Positions 53,684 to 62,750 are shown, numbered from the stretch's first letter. The stretch: DNA of 64,000 bases from Casp-actino8 sp001510455 (GCA_027592035.1 JAQCIK010000003.1:1-64000), one strand, 5' to 3'. Translations and numbers: made by a program. The notes: a model not told the origin generated them from the sequence alone.

Positions 53684-53689
53684 AGGTTA
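53684..53689 (-). promoter_or_regulatory. -10 box (TAACCT) of the ETF-mftEF operon
   Basis: On the minus strand TAACCT ends seven bases before ATG 53676, which fits a leaderless message for the whole operon. Confidence 0.5.
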
Positions 53690-53748
53690 GGTCAGTCTTC
53701 CCCGACTAGGGCCGGTCGGAACCGGCTGCTCGAGAGTCCGGCGACCGA

Positions 53749-54402
53749 TCAGACAGCGGTTCGTTCGGCGGCCACCTTGCGTCGCCGCTTGCGATACCAG
53801 CGAACCACCTCGATGAGAAGGGTGATCGACAGCGCCGCCACGAAAGCGAGGACGAAGGCGAGTGTGTGGTCGTCTTCGAAACGTTCGCCGAAGGCGAATC
53901 CGAGAACGGCGGCGTAGGTGGCCCAGATGCACGCCGCGACAGCCACCCAGCCGGCGAACCATCGGCGAGGTTGACGGGTGAGCCCGCTCGACAAGGTGAG
54001 CGCGGTGCGACCACCGGGGATGAAACGGGCCGTGATGAGGAGCAGTCCACCGCGTTCTTCGATCTGATCGGCGGCCCACTCGAGTCGACGGGCCGTGGCC
54101 GGTTTCTTCTCGGCTCGCCTCTGCACGTTGTCGCTGAAGCTGAATCCGATCGCGTACGACAAGTTGTCGCCGAGGAAGGCGCCGATCGCGCCGGCCACGA
54201 TCACGAGGATCACCGGATACGGACCGTCACCAGCGGCGCTGGCCGCCACACCTCCGATGATCACGGTGGTCTCACTCGGCACGACCGGGAGCACCGAGTC
54301 GAGCAACGCGATCACGAGGACGAGAGCGAGGAACCACCAGTTACCCGAGATGTCCTTCAGCCAACCGGTGAGATCGTCGATGGGTCCCCAGGCCGCCAGC
54401 AC
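53749..54402 (-). CDS. DedA-family membrane protein
   Basis: The 217-residue protein has an N-terminal re-entrant region (LLDSVLPVVPSETTVIIGG), GAFLGDNLSYAIG and ITARFIPGGRTALTLSSGL, all DedA/SNARE-associated motifs. Members flip phospholipids or undecaprenyl phosphate. TAGAGT (54414..54409 on the minus strand) ends six bases before GTG 54402, so it is leaderless and separate from the OYE gene upstream. Confidence 0.9.
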   Translation of the reverse strand: MLAAWGPIDDLTGWLKDISGNWWFLALVLVIALLDSVLPVVPSETTVIIGGVAASAAGDGPYPVILVIVAGAIGAFLGDNLSYAIGFSFSDNVQRRAEKKPATARRLEWAADQIEERGGLLLITARFIPGGRTALTLSSGLTRQPRRWFAGWVAVAACIWATYAAVLGFAFGERFEDDHTLAFVLAFVAALSITLLIEVVRWYRKRRRKVAAERTAV

Positions 54403-54457
54403 GAACGAACTCTAGTGCAGTGATGGTTCGCGTCGGAGTCGATCGGACCGGCGTCGG

Positions 54458-56440
54458 TCAGACGGTGGAACCGGCCCGCTCACCGTCGACGACGGCCGCG
54501 TGAGCACGACGCGGTGCGACACAATCGCCGACGCGTTCGACACTCGTTCCGGCTTCCTTCAACTGGTCGAACAACCACTCGACCGGATGAGGTGGCACTG
54601 CGAGCACCACCCAGTCGGGTCGACGTGATTGGTTGGCGCCGGTCGGGTGATGCAACAGCGTGAGCTCACCGTTCGCGAAACCCATCGGAACGAGATCGGT
54701 GGACTGGACGATTCCCTTGGCACCGGCGCGTATCCACCAGTTCTCCATGTCGAGTGTGATGCCGAGATCCTGACCGACGACCATTCCGGGTGTGGTGATC
54801 TCGACGGTGCAACCGCGATCGGCGAGTAACTCGGCGACCGATGTGGCGTGGTGGAATCCGATCTCGTCGATGACGACGACCGATTCACCCGATTGCGGAC
54901 CACCGAGTGGTGCAGTGCCGTCGAGAACGGCGCGCACGTCGACGACTCGGCGCGCCGACTCGTCGGTGTCGGGGTCGGCGACCCACCACGGGCGGGCCGG
55001 TTCGGCTCCGGTGGCCACGATCACGTGATCGGGTCGCTTCTCGTCGACCAGTCCGGGCCACACACCGGTGTCGTAGACCAACTCGACACCGAGTCGTTTG
55101 CATTCGTTCAGTTGGTTGCGGATCATGTCGCCGAACTCGGCTCGGTTGGGAACACTCGCCGCCCAACGCACTTGGCCTCCGGCCACCGATTCCTTCTCGT
55201 ACACCGTGACACGGTGTCCGTTACGAGCTGCAGCGATGGCGGCCTGCAGACCGGCCGGTCCGGCTCCGACCACCATGACGTTCTTCGGAGTCGGTGAGAT
55301 GGAGACGTGTTGGGTGGTGGCCCACTCGTGCTCGCGGCCGGTGCGAGGATTCTCGATACAACCGAGCCAGCGATTGAGTCCCATTCGACCGACGCATTCC
55401 TGATTGCACGACAAGCAGAGACGTATTTCGTCGGTGGAACCGGCGCGTGCCTTCACGGCGAAATCGGGATCGGCGATTTGCCCGCGCACCACACCGACCA
55501 GATCGCAGTGTCCTTCGGCGAGAGCACGCTCGGCCTGCAACGGATCCTTGAAACGACCCACGCCCACCACGGGGAGATCGACGGCCTTGCGAATGGCACT
55601 CGGAATGAACATCGCGTAGCCGGGCGGAATGTGCATACTCGCTTCGATCATGAAGAGGCTCGCCGTGGCGACACCGATCGAGGTGTTGATGTAGTCGACG
55701 TGTCCGGTGGCTTCCACGATCTCGGCGACCCGCACCGCCTCGTCGATGGTGGTGCCGTTCTCGATGAGTTCGTCACCGCAGAGGCGCACACCGAGCGCCA
55801 GTCGATTGCCGATCACTCGTCGAACGGCTTCGACGATCTGCACGAGGAGCCGAGCTCGGTTCTCGAGCGAGCCTCCGTACTCGTCGGTGCGCTTGTTGGT
55901 GGCCGGGGAGAGGAATCCGCGCACGATCGACGAATGACTGCACTGCAGTTCGATGCCGTCGAACCCACCTTCGGCACAGTGTTCGGCCACCAGCGCGTAT
56001 CCGGCGACGATTTCATCGATCTCGGCGAGGGTCACCGCTTTCGGAACTTCGCGGAACAAAGGATCGGCAACCGGCGACGGCGCCCAGACCGGAAGGCGAC
56101 TGAACATCGAACTGGCCTGACCGCCGTTGTGATTGATCTGGGCGAAGATCGGTACGCGATGTCGGTGCACGGCGTCGGTGATGCGCCGGTAACCGGGAAT
56201 CACGTCGCGATGGAAGCCGTGGATCAACTTCTCGTAGGGCCAGTCGGTCGGGTGAGTGGAGTGTTCCTCGGTGATGATGAGGCCCGCACCACCGGCGGCC
56301 CGGGCGGCGTAGTAGGCCGCGTGCTGCTCGGTGGGTCGGCCGTCGCGGGCGTAGTTGGTGAGGTGCGCCGAGAAGACGATGCGGTTACGGGTGGTCACCG
56401 GACCCAGTTGCAACGGAGTCCAGAGGTACTTGTGGGCCAC
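54458..56440 (-). CDS. Mycofactocin-linked FadH/OYE-family oxidoreductase (2)
   Basis: The 660-residue protein resembles 2,4-dienoyl-CoA reductase. It has an FMN TIM barrel (residues 1-370; INHNGGQASS, DGIELQCSHSSIVRGFLSPATNKRTDEYGGSLENR), a 4Fe-4S site (CLSCNQECVGRMG, GCIENP) and an FAD/NAD domain from about 385 (VMVVGAGPAGLQAA; VIVATGAEPARP). Such proteins cluster with mycofactocin genes and probably use it or feed electrons to it. GTG 56440 has TAAGGT eight bases upstream and diverges from an SDR. The longer open frame is not supported. Confidence 0.86.
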   Translation of the reverse strand: MAHKYLWTPLQLGPVTTRNRIVFSAHLTNYARDGRPTEQHAAYYAARAAGGAGLIITEEHSTHPTDWPYEKLIHGFHRDVIPGYRRITDAVHRHRVPIFAQINHNGGQASSMFSRLPVWAPSPVADPLFREVPKAVTLAEIDEIVAGYALVAEHCAEGGFDGIELQCSHSSIVRGFLSPATNKRTDEYGGSLENRARLLVQIVEAVRRVIGNRLALGVRLCGDELIENGTTIDEAVRVAEIVEATGHVDYINTSIGVATASLFMIEASMHIPPGYAMFIPSAIRKAVDLPVVGVGRFKDPLQAERALAEGHCDLVGVVRGQIADPDFAVKARAGSTDEIRLCLSCNQECVGRMGLNRWLGCIENPRTGREHEWATTQHVSISPTPKNVMVVGAGPAGLQAAIAAARNGHRVTVYEKESVAGGQVRWAASVPNRAEFGDMIRNQLNECKRLGVELVYDTGVWPGLVDEKRPDHVIVATGAEPARPWWVADPDTDESARRVVDVRAVLDGTAPLGGPQSGESVVVIDEIGFHHATSVAELLADRGCTVEITTPGMVVGQDLGITLDMENWWIRAGAKGIVQSTDLVPMGFANGELTLLHHPTGANQSRRPDWVVLAVPPHPVEWLFDQLKEAGTSVERVGDCVAPRRAHAAVVDGERAGSTV

Positions 56441-56448
56441 GAACACAG

Positions 56449-56469
56449 ACCTTACGGCGCGCCTAGGGT
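56449..56469. promoter_or_regulatory. Back-to-back -10 boxes of the OYE (2) and SDR genes
   Basis: TAAGGT (minus, 56454..56449) and TAGGGT (plus, 56464-56469) lie in a 37-base divergent gap, each eight bases from its start codon. The two leaderless promoters are too close to fire together, so they may be coordinated. Confidence 0.5.
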
Positions 56470-56477
56470 GTGCGGCT

Positions 56478-57311
56478 ATGCGAGGTCTGAACGGGAAAGT
56501 CGCCGTGGTCACGGGTGCCGCCAGCGGAATCGGACGGGCGCTCACTGACCGCTTCGTGGCCGCCGGGATGAAAGTCGTGTTGGCCGACATGGACGAGGTG
56601 CGTCTGCGAGCGGCCGAGGCCGAACTCGCCGAGGGTGGAGCCGACGTGCTGCCGGTGGTGGCCGACGTCTCGCTCGGCGAGAGCATGGAGGAGCTGGCCC
56701 GTCGAACCCTCGAGAAATACGGCGCCGCTCACGTGCTGTGCAACAACGCCGGAGTCGCCGGAGTGGGCGATCAATGGACCGGCCCGATGAGCGTCTGGGA
56801 ATGGGTCGTCAACATCAATCTCTACGGAGTGGTGCACGGTATTCGTTCGTTCCTTCCGATCATGCTCGACCAGAACGAGGGACACATCGTGAACACGGCG
56901 TCGATGGCGGGGCTCACCGCGATGCCCGGTTTCGGACCGTACAACGCGACCAAACATGCCGTCGTCGCGATCAGTGAGGGCTTGTATCTCGAGTTGCAGG
57001 CCAAGGGCACGAACGTCTCGTGCAGTGTGCTGTGTCCGGGATTCGTGAAGACCGACCTCATGCGCAACGTTCACTGGACGGATCGGTTGGGCGAACAACC
57101 GAAGAACATCGTCGATCCGATCAGCGCTATGATGAACCAGGTGCTTCACGACGGTGTGGAGGGTGGCATTCCGGCCACCGAGGTGGCCGATCAGGTGATG
57201 GATGCCATCGTGAATTCGCGTTTTTGGATCCTCACGCACGAGGACATGCGTGAGCTAGCGGTCGAGCGCATGAAGCGAGCCGCCGCTCAGGAGAATCCGG
57301 GGCTCGGCTGA
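56478..57311 (+). CDS. Short-chain dehydrogenase/reductase, possibly mycofactocin-dependent
   Basis: The 277-residue SDR has TGAASGIGR (13-21), NNAGVAG, Ser in NTASMAGL and YNATKHA. It sits among mycofactocin genes and is divergent from the OYE protein. Several mycofactocin-dependent SDRs hold NAD(H) tightly and reoxidise it with mycofactocin. They usually carry extra loop insertions, which I cannot confirm here. Confidence 0.85.
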   Translation: MRGLNGKVAVVTGAASGIGRALTDRFVAAGMKVVLADMDEVRLRAAEAELAEGGADVLPVVADVSLGESMEELARRTLEKYGAAHVLCNNAGVAGVGDQWTGPMSVWEWVVNINLYGVVHGIRSFLPIMLDQNEGHIVNTASMAGLTAMPGFGPYNATKHAVVAISEGLYLELQAKGTNVSCSVLCPGFVKTDLMRNVHWTDRLGEQPKNIVDPISAMMNQVLHDGVEGGIPATEVADQVMDAIVNSRFWILTHEDMRELAVERMKRAAAQENPGLG

Positions 57312-57917
57312 TCAGGCGTTGCGACGCGACGAGAGTTCTTCGCCGCGGAACAACCTCTTCAGGTTGGGCCAATGTCGCCAGATCACGAACACGCCGAGAC
57401 CGATCGTCGTGACGATCTCGGTGACGGGCCGTCCGACGATCACGAGACCGATGGGCAGACCCACCACGATTGCCAGCGAGGCCAGTGATGCCTTCTTGGT
57501 GAGTTTGACGACAGCGAGCCACAACACGAGCAGGCCGACGCTCACGAGCGGGTAGAGCGCGAGCATCGCGCCCCCGGCCGTGGCCACACCTTTGCCACCC
57601 TTGAAGCGGCGAGTGATCGGGAAGACGTGTCCGACGACAGCGGCGCAGGCGAGCATCAACGCGCCCGCGTACTCGAAGGCGAGGAAGCCGGCCAGTACCG
57701 ACAGCGCGCCTTTCAGACCGTCGAGGACGAAGACGAGAACTCCCAACTTTCGTCCGAGCAGACGGCTCACGTTCGACGCGCCGGGATTACCCGAACCGGC
57801 GGTGGTGATGTCGATGCCGCGTGCCCGCGCGATGAGCACCGCGCTCGGAAAGGTTCCGAGCAGGTAGGCGAGGGGAAGCAGCACGAGCGAGACGATCACC
57901 GTCCCATCTTTACCCAT
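57312..57917 (-). CDS. plsY: Acyl-phosphate:glycerol-3-phosphate acyltransferase
   Basis: The 201-residue membrane enzyme makes lysophosphatidic acid from acyl phosphate. Its three conserved loops are visible: LLGTFPSAVLIARARGID, GSGNPGASNVSR and GHVFPITRRFKGGKGVATAGG. ATG 57917 gives the normal N-terminus. The upstream open frame is antisense to the methyltransferase. It abuts the SDR 3' end. Confidence 0.95.
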   Translation of the reverse strand: MGKDGTVIVSLVLLPLAYLLGTFPSAVLIARARGIDITTAGSGNPGASNVSRLLGRKLGVLVFVLDGLKGALSVLAGFLAFEYAGALMLACAAVVGHVFPITRRFKGGKGVATAGGAMLALYPLVSVGLLVLWLAVVKLTKKASLASLAIVVGLPIGLVIVGRPVTEIVTTIGLGVFVIWRHWPNLKRLFRGEELSSRRNA

Positions 57918-57924
57918 GCCTCGG

Positions 57925-57930
57925 TACCCT
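57925..57930 (+). promoter_or_regulatory. -10 box (TACCCT), leaderless DNA methyltransferase promoter
   Basis: TACCCT ends seven bases before ATG 57938. The divergent plsY start is 7 bases to the left. Confidence 0.5.
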
Positions 57931-57937
57931 GCCGTGC

Positions 57938-59302
57938 ATGCCGGACGACACCCCGCATCGCGCGACGCGCACGCGTCGCACCACGGCGACGTCGTCGTTC
58001 GGGGCGTCACGTCGAGAGGGGCACGACTCGAGCGCGTTCTACGCTCGTTTCCGGGCACCCGAGGTTTCCGACGACGACACCCTCGCCGATCCATCACTCG
58101 TGGCGTCGGTGTCCGACCGTATCTTCGTCGGTGATTCACGTGACATGAGCGCGATTCCCGATTCGTCGGTGGGTCTCGTCGTCACCTCACCTCCGTATTT
58201 CGCCGGGAAGGCCTACGAGGAAGCACTCGGACACGACCACATACCGTCCGACTACGTCGACTATCTGGCCATGCTGCGTGACGTGTTCGCCGAATGCGTT
58301 CGCGTGCTCGAACCGGGTGGTCGCATGGTCGTCAACGTGGCCAATCTCGGACGACGGCCGTTCCGATCGCTCGCCGCCGACGTGACCGACATCCTCCAGG
58401 ACGATCTCGGTCTGTTGCTCCGAGGTGAAGTCGTGTGGATGAAACAGCGTGGGTCGTCGGGGAGTTGCGCGTGGGGTTCGTACCGTTCGCCAACCAATCC
58501 GGTGCTTCGTGACACGACCGAACGTCTCGTGATCGCGAGCAAGGGGCGTTTCGACCGGGCCGTTCCGGTGAGCAAGCGCGAGAAGCGCGGTCTTCCTTTC
58601 GAGTCGACCGTGACTGGTGACGAATTCATGGAAGCGACTCTCGACGTCTGGGAGATCGCTCCCGAGAGCGCGACCCGGGTGAATCACCCGGCGCCGTTCC
58701 CGGTGTCACTCGTCGAGCGGTGCATTCATCTCTATTCGTTCGCCGGCGATCTGGTGCTCGACCCGTTCATGGGTTCGGGTTCCACAGCCGTGGCGGCTCG
58801 ACGAACCGGCCGCCATTTCGTGGGGTACGACACCGATCCGGCCTACGTCGACCTGGCGCACGAACGACTACGTCACGAGGGTGACGCGAGAAGTGATGAG
58901 AACGGTCGTGACGACATCCGCACTCTGCGCGACATCGTCGACGCGTCTCTTCGGGCGGCAGGTTTCGGATCGATCGACTGGGGCGTGAAGATCACGCCGG
59001 GTCTCGAGGTGTCGGGACGAGCCCGTTCGGCCGACGGGCGCGAGATCCTGTTCGATCTGGCCGGAGGACACACCACGGTTCGACCCGGGTTGCAGCGCGG
59101 TGAACTGGTGTGGCGAACACTCGGCCGAGCGGCGGCCGTGAAAGCGGTGACCGGACGAGGACTCGTGGTGTTCACCTCCGGATTGCCCGAACGGGCGAGC
59201 GGTGGGGCCGCACTCGACGCGGTGGTGAACGACGGAGCGGTGAGAGCCGTCGTCGACGTGCTCGCGTCCGATGTGGTCGAACGAATCGAGTCGATCGTCT
59301 AG
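57938..59302 (+). CDS. Orphan site-specific DNA methyltransferase (N4-cytosine or N6-adenine)
   Basis: The 454-residue protein has catalytic motif IV TSPPYF (83-88) before SAM motif I DPFMGSGST (275-283), the beta-class order. A conserved HPAPFPVSL (250-258) lies between them. A 55-residue basic N-terminus and a 130-residue C-terminal domain (325-454; VKITPGLEVSGRARSADGREILFDLAGGHTTVRPG) flank the enzyme. There is no restriction endonuclease nearby. TSPPY favours N4-cytosine. It sits between mycofactocin genes but has its own leaderless promoter. Confidence 0.87.
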   Translation: MPDDTPHRATRTRRTTATSSFGASRREGHDSSAFYARFRAPEVSDDDTLADPSLVASVSDRIFVGDSRDMSAIPDSSVGLVVTSPPYFAGKAYEEALGHDHIPSDYVDYLAMLRDVFAECVRVLEPGGRMVVNVANLGRRPFRSLAADVTDILQDDLGLLLRGEVVWMKQRGSSGSCAWGSYRSPTNPVLRDTTERLVIASKGRFDRAVPVSKREKRGLPFESTVTGDEFMEATLDVWEIAPESATRVNHPAPFPVSLVERCIHLYSFAGDLVLDPFMGSGSTAVAARRTGRHFVGYDTDPAYVDLAHERLRHEGDARSDENGRDDIRTLRDIVDASLRAAGFGSIDWGVKITPGLEVSGRARSADGREILFDLAGGHTTVRPGLQRGELVWRTLGRAAAVKAVTGRGLVVFTSGLPERASGGAALDAVVNDGAVRAVVDVLASDVVERIESIV

Positions 59303-61185
59303 ATCTGGTGGGCGGCGCGTCGTCCCTCGAGAACCGCTTCGAGCAACGTGCGCGGGGCCACGGCGTCGCCGATGACGTGGTGGGTGCCCGGGAGAGGTTC
59401 GGTGGGCAGACGGAAACCGGCGTCGACCACGGCGACCGCGTCGAGATGTGAGATCTCTCCGGAGAAACGGTCCTGAATTCGGACGCGCACTCCGTCATCG
59501 GCCCGTTCGACGTTGCGGACCACGGCGCGTTTGACGACAGTCGCGCCTCGCTGAGCGAGTCGGACATTGGCCGGGGCAAGATCGCCGGTTCGTGACAGCT
59601 CGTTGCCGGCGATGTTGTCGGGGGTGACGAGAACGGCCCGATCGCCGAGTTCTTCGGCTAGCGCAACTCCGATGGGTCCGCCGATCGGATCGAGGACGAT
59701 CACCGTTCCGGAAGCGGGAAGGGTCGACGTGCCACGACGGAGATCGGCGATGTCGATGACGTCGGTGTCGGCGGTGTACTCGGGAAGGCCGCGTCGCGAC
59801 CCGGTGGCTTGCACCACGACGTCGAAGTCGGGGAGACGTGCGGCGATCGACGACTCGTCGACTCCGGTCTCGAGCGTCACGTTCGAACGACGGCACTCGC
59901 GTTCGAGCCAGTCGACCAGTGGTACGCCGGGACCAGCCACCCGAGCCAGACCGCCGAGCTCGGCCGCCGTGTCGACGACGGTCACCGAATGTCCGCGGAT
60001 CGCGGCGATTCGGGCCGCTTCGAGCCCGGCCGGACCCCCTCCGATCACCAGCACCCGTCGGGAGTTCGTTGCCGTTCGATACCAATCGGGATCGTCGCTC
60101 TCGTGACCCGACGACGGTTCACCCACGCACGACACGATCGGATTACGCGCGTCACGCACCTGACACGTCTGGTTGCAGCGGAGGCAAGGTCGAATGCGAT
60201 CGATCTCGTCGGCGCGGACCTTCGCCACCAGATCGGGATCGGCGATCTGTGCGCGCGTCATCTCGACGCCGTCGCACACGCCGTCTCCGATCGCCCACTC
60301 GGCCTGACCCATGTCGACGATCGAACCCTGCAAGAACACCGTGACCGCCGCGGGAACGGCGGTGCGCACGGCCCGGCACACGTCGATGTTGAATCCGGTG
60401 GGCTCGTGGAAATCAGGTCGTGTCTTTTCGGCCGAGAAGATCGCGCCACGCACGACGACGACGTAGTCGAGGCCACAGGCGGCGAGTTCGGCGGCGATCG
60501 CCGGAGCCATTTCCGGAGTGATACCGGCCCACGGCGCGAGTTCGTCGCACGACAGACGAAGGCCGACGATCGCGTCACCCACCTCGGCGCGTACCGAGTC
60601 GATCACTCGTCGGGCGAAGGCGGTTCGGTCGGCCCACTCGTCACCGCGTTGGTTGGTGAGGCCCGACATGAACTGACGCACGAGACTGTGCTGGCCGGCG
60701 TTGATCTCGATTCCGTCGACGCCCGACGCAACGGCGAGACGTGCCGCAGCGATGAAGCCGTCGATCACGGCTCGAACGTCGTCGGCCTCCATCCACTTCG
60801 GAACCTCCCGGGAGTTCACCTCGGGAACGCGTGACGGCGCCCACAGCGGGAGTTGCGAATAGGCCGACGAACCCTGGCCACCCGCGTGATCGAGTGAGGC
60901 GATCACGAGGGAACCATGTCGATGACAGGCGTCGGAGATCGTCCGCCAACCCTCACCACAAAGCGGCGCCAGGGGAGCGCGCTCGTAGGGCCAGTCGCTC
61001 TCGTGAACACTCGCGCCCTCGACCACGATCACACCGCAACCACCGCGGGCCCGACGCTCGTAATACGCGACGTGTCGGTCGGTGAATCGTCGGTCGTCGT
61101 CGCCCAGGTTGGTGACGTGCGGACCGAACATGACTCGATTCGGCGCCGTGCGCGCGCCGAGTGACAACGACTCGGTGAGGCGCAT
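59299..61185 (-). CDS. Mycofactocin-linked FadH/OYE-family oxidoreductase (1)
   Basis: The 628-residue protein has an FMN barrel (SLDHAGGQGSSAYS; DGIEINAGQHSLVRQFMSGLTNQRGDEW), a 4Fe-4S site (CLRCNQTCQVRDARNPIVSC) and an FAD/NAD domain (VLVIGGGPAGLEAARIA). ATG overlaps the mftC stop by one base, so it is the last gene of the mftABC operon. It is a paralogue of the protein at 54458. The 3' end overlaps the convergent DNA methyltransferase by four bases. Confidence 0.88.
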   Translation of the reverse strand: MRLTESLSLGARTAPNRVMFGPHVTNLGDDDRRFTDRHVAYYERRARGGCGVIVVEGASVHESDWPYERAPLAPLCGEGWRTISDACHRHGSLVIASLDHAGGQGSSAYSQLPLWAPSRVPEVNSREVPKWMEADDVRAVIDGFIAAARLAVASGVDGIEINAGQHSLVRQFMSGLTNQRGDEWADRTAFARRVIDSVRAEVGDAIVGLRLSCDELAPWAGITPEMAPAIAAELAACGLDYVVVVRGAIFSAEKTRPDFHEPTGFNIDVCRAVRTAVPAAVTVFLQGSIVDMGQAEWAIGDGVCDGVEMTRAQIADPDLVAKVRADEIDRIRPCLRCNQTCQVRDARNPIVSCVGEPSSGHESDDPDWYRTATNSRRVLVIGGGPAGLEAARIAAIRGHSVTVVDTAAELGGLARVAGPGVPLVDWLERECRRSNVTLETGVDESSIAARLPDFDVVVQATGSRRGLPEYTADTDVIDIADLRRGTSTLPASGTVIVLDPIGGPIGVALAEELGDRAVLVTPDNIAGNELSRTGDLAPANVRLAQRGATVVKRAVVRNVERADDGVRVRIQDRFSGEISHLDAVAVVDAGFRLPTEPLPGTHHVIGDAVAPRTLLEAVLEGRRAAHQI

Positions 61186-62312
61186 CAGGAAGTGCTGACC
61201 GGTTTGCGGACGAGTCGTACCGGCTTGGTGTGATCCATGGCCGGTTTGGGAGCCGATCCGGGAACGACCGACTGCAGTGCGTGCTCACCGTCACCGCCCA
61301 CACATTCGGGATCGGGACCGTCGAGGGGGAGACCGGTGAAGAACTTGGCCGCCATGCATCCGCCCTGACACGCGTCGTAGGAACCGCACGACGCGCAGGC
61401 ACCCGCCGACTGCGGTTCGCGCAGTGAGCGGAACAAGTCGCTCTCTTTCCAGACCTTGGCGAAACCGCCGGCGTCTCGCACGTTGCCGGCCCGGAACTCG
61501 TCGTGAATGACGAACGGACACGCATACACCTCACCGATCGGATCGATGAGACACACCACCCGTCCGGCTCCGCACATGTTGAGTCCGGGCAGCGGATCGC
61601 CGAGAGCGTTGAGATGGAAGAAGGAGTCACCGGTGAGAACGTTCTCGCCGTTGGCCATGAGCCAGTCGTAGATCTGACGTTGTTGGCTGAGTGTCGGATG
61701 CAGTTCGTGCCACGAGTCGGCACCGCGTCCGGACGGACGCAGACGAGTGACACGCAGTTGCGCGCCGTACGAGTCGGCGAGGGCCTTGAACTGGTCGAGC
61801 TGCGCCACGTTGTGTCGGGTGACGACCACCGAGATCTTGAACGGACCGAATCCCGCCGCGGCCAGTTCGTCCATGGCGGTGCGCGCCATGCGATACGAGC
61901 CGGCTCCGCGCACGGCGTCGTTCGTGGCCTCGTCGACTCCGTCGAGGCTGATCTGGATGTCGAGATAATCCATGGCCGCCAGTCGTCGTGCCTTCTCGGC
62001 GTCGATGAAGGCACCATTGGTCGAGAACTTCACACCGATGCCGTTGCCGACCGAGTATTCGACGAGATCGAAGAAGTCGCGCCGTACCATCGGTTCGCCG
62101 CCGCCGATGTTGATGTAGAAGACCTGCAGGTCGCGTAATTCGTCGAGGACGTGCATCGCTTCGGCCGTCGTGAGTTCGCGCGGATCTCGTTGTCCACTCG
62201 ACGACAGACAGTGCACGCACTGCAGGTTGCACGCGTAGGTGAGTTCCCACGTGAGACAGATGGGGGCGTCGAGCCCACCTTTCAATTGCTCAACGAGTGG
62301 TTGCACGCTCAC
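61185..62312 (-). CDS. mftC: Mycofactocin radical SAM maturase MftC
   Basis: MftC decarboxylates the C-terminal tyrosine of MftA and then joins it to the valine. The 375-residue protein has the radical SAM motif C28-x3-C32-x2-C35 in TYACNLQCVHC, GGGEPM for SAM binding and a SPASM region with CGAGRVVCLIDPIGEVYACPF and CASCGSYDACQGGC for extra clusters. GTG 62312 has GGAGA six bases upstream and overlaps mftB by 23 bases. Confidence 0.95.
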   Translation of the reverse strand: MSVQPLVEQLKGGLDAPICLTWELTYACNLQCVHCLSSSGQRDPRELTTAEAMHVLDELRDLQVFYINIGGGEPMVRRDFFDLVEYSVGNGIGVKFSTNGAFIDAEKARRLAAMDYLDIQISLDGVDEATNDAVRGAGSYRMARTAMDELAAAGFGPFKISVVVTRHNVAQLDQFKALADSYGAQLRVTRLRPSGRGADSWHELHPTLSQQRQIYDWLMANGENVLTGDSFFHLNALGDPLPGLNMCGAGRVVCLIDPIGEVYACPFVIHDEFRAGNVRDAGGFAKVWKESDLFRSLREPQSAGACASCGSYDACQGGCMAAKFFTGLPLDGPDPECVGGDGEHALQSVVPGSAPKPAMDHTKPVRLVRKPVSTS

Positions 62313-62598
62313 GGACGATCTCCGAGGATTCGAGGGACGACAGGGCCGAGACGAACGACGACCAGCGTTCGGGGTCGACACCGCAGGCGTCGAGGGTGTC
62401 GGCCAGGGTGGCGTGCTGGTCGAGACTGTTCACGACCGAGACCACGTCGGGGTGCTTCAGGAAGATCAGGCGTCGATTGCCGTAGTGGTAGGCCAGGGCG
62501 CCGAAGGGTTCGGGCCGGACCGCCACCTGGGGGTGGAGTTCGAGGCTCGAGTCGAGCGCGACGGCCACGGGGCGAGGCGGGATCAGTAGACCCCGCAC
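62290..62598 (-). CDS. mftB: Mycofactocin precursor-binding chaperone MftB
   Basis: MftB holds the MftA leader and hands the peptide to MftC. The 102-residue protein has VAVRPEPFGALAYHYGNRRLIFLKHPDVV, the MftB signature. GTG 62598 lies inside the mftA C-terminal codons, giving a 16-base overlap. Confidence 0.93.
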   Translation of the reverse strand: MRGLLIPPRPVAVALDSSLELHPQVAVRPEPFGALAYHYGNRRLIFLKHPDVVSVVNSLDQHATLADTLDACGVDPERWSSFVSALSSLESSEIVRERATTR

Positions 62599-62744
62599 AT
62601 GCCGTCGATCGAGATCTCTTCGATGAGGAGTTCGTCGGCGGAGGCGGGCGTCGTGGCGGACGATTCGATGACGCCGTGGTCAGCGGTGATGTCGTCGGCT
62701 GACGTCACGGAGGGGGTCACGGTGGGGGTCACGGTGCTGTCCAT
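62583..62744 (-). CDS. mftA: Mycofactocin precursor peptide MftA
   Basis: The 53-residue ribosomal precursor ends in EISIDGMCGVY. The last Val and Tyr are decarboxylated and crosslinked by MftC, then freed by MftE. The N-terminus holds a TVTP TVTP SVTS repeat encoded by a 12-base DNA repeat. TACGCT ends six bases before ATG 62744 and there is no ribosome binding site, so the transcript should be leaderless. mftB begins inside its last codons. Confidence 0.96.
   Translation of the reverse strand: MDSTVTPTVTPSVTSADDITADHGVIESSATTPASADELLIEEISIDGMCGVY
62704..62735. repeat. 12-base tandem repeat in the mftA 5' end
   Basis: GTCACGG recurs at 62704, 62716 and 62728. It encodes the TVTP-type repeat at the MftA N-terminus, outside the modified core. 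Confidence 0.6.
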
Positions 62745-62750
62745 ACGACA

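Noticed and set aside
55307..56548. A 413-codon rightward frame over the OYE (2) gene
   Set aside because: It is antisense to a complete FMN/FAD oxidoreductase and has no domain of its own.
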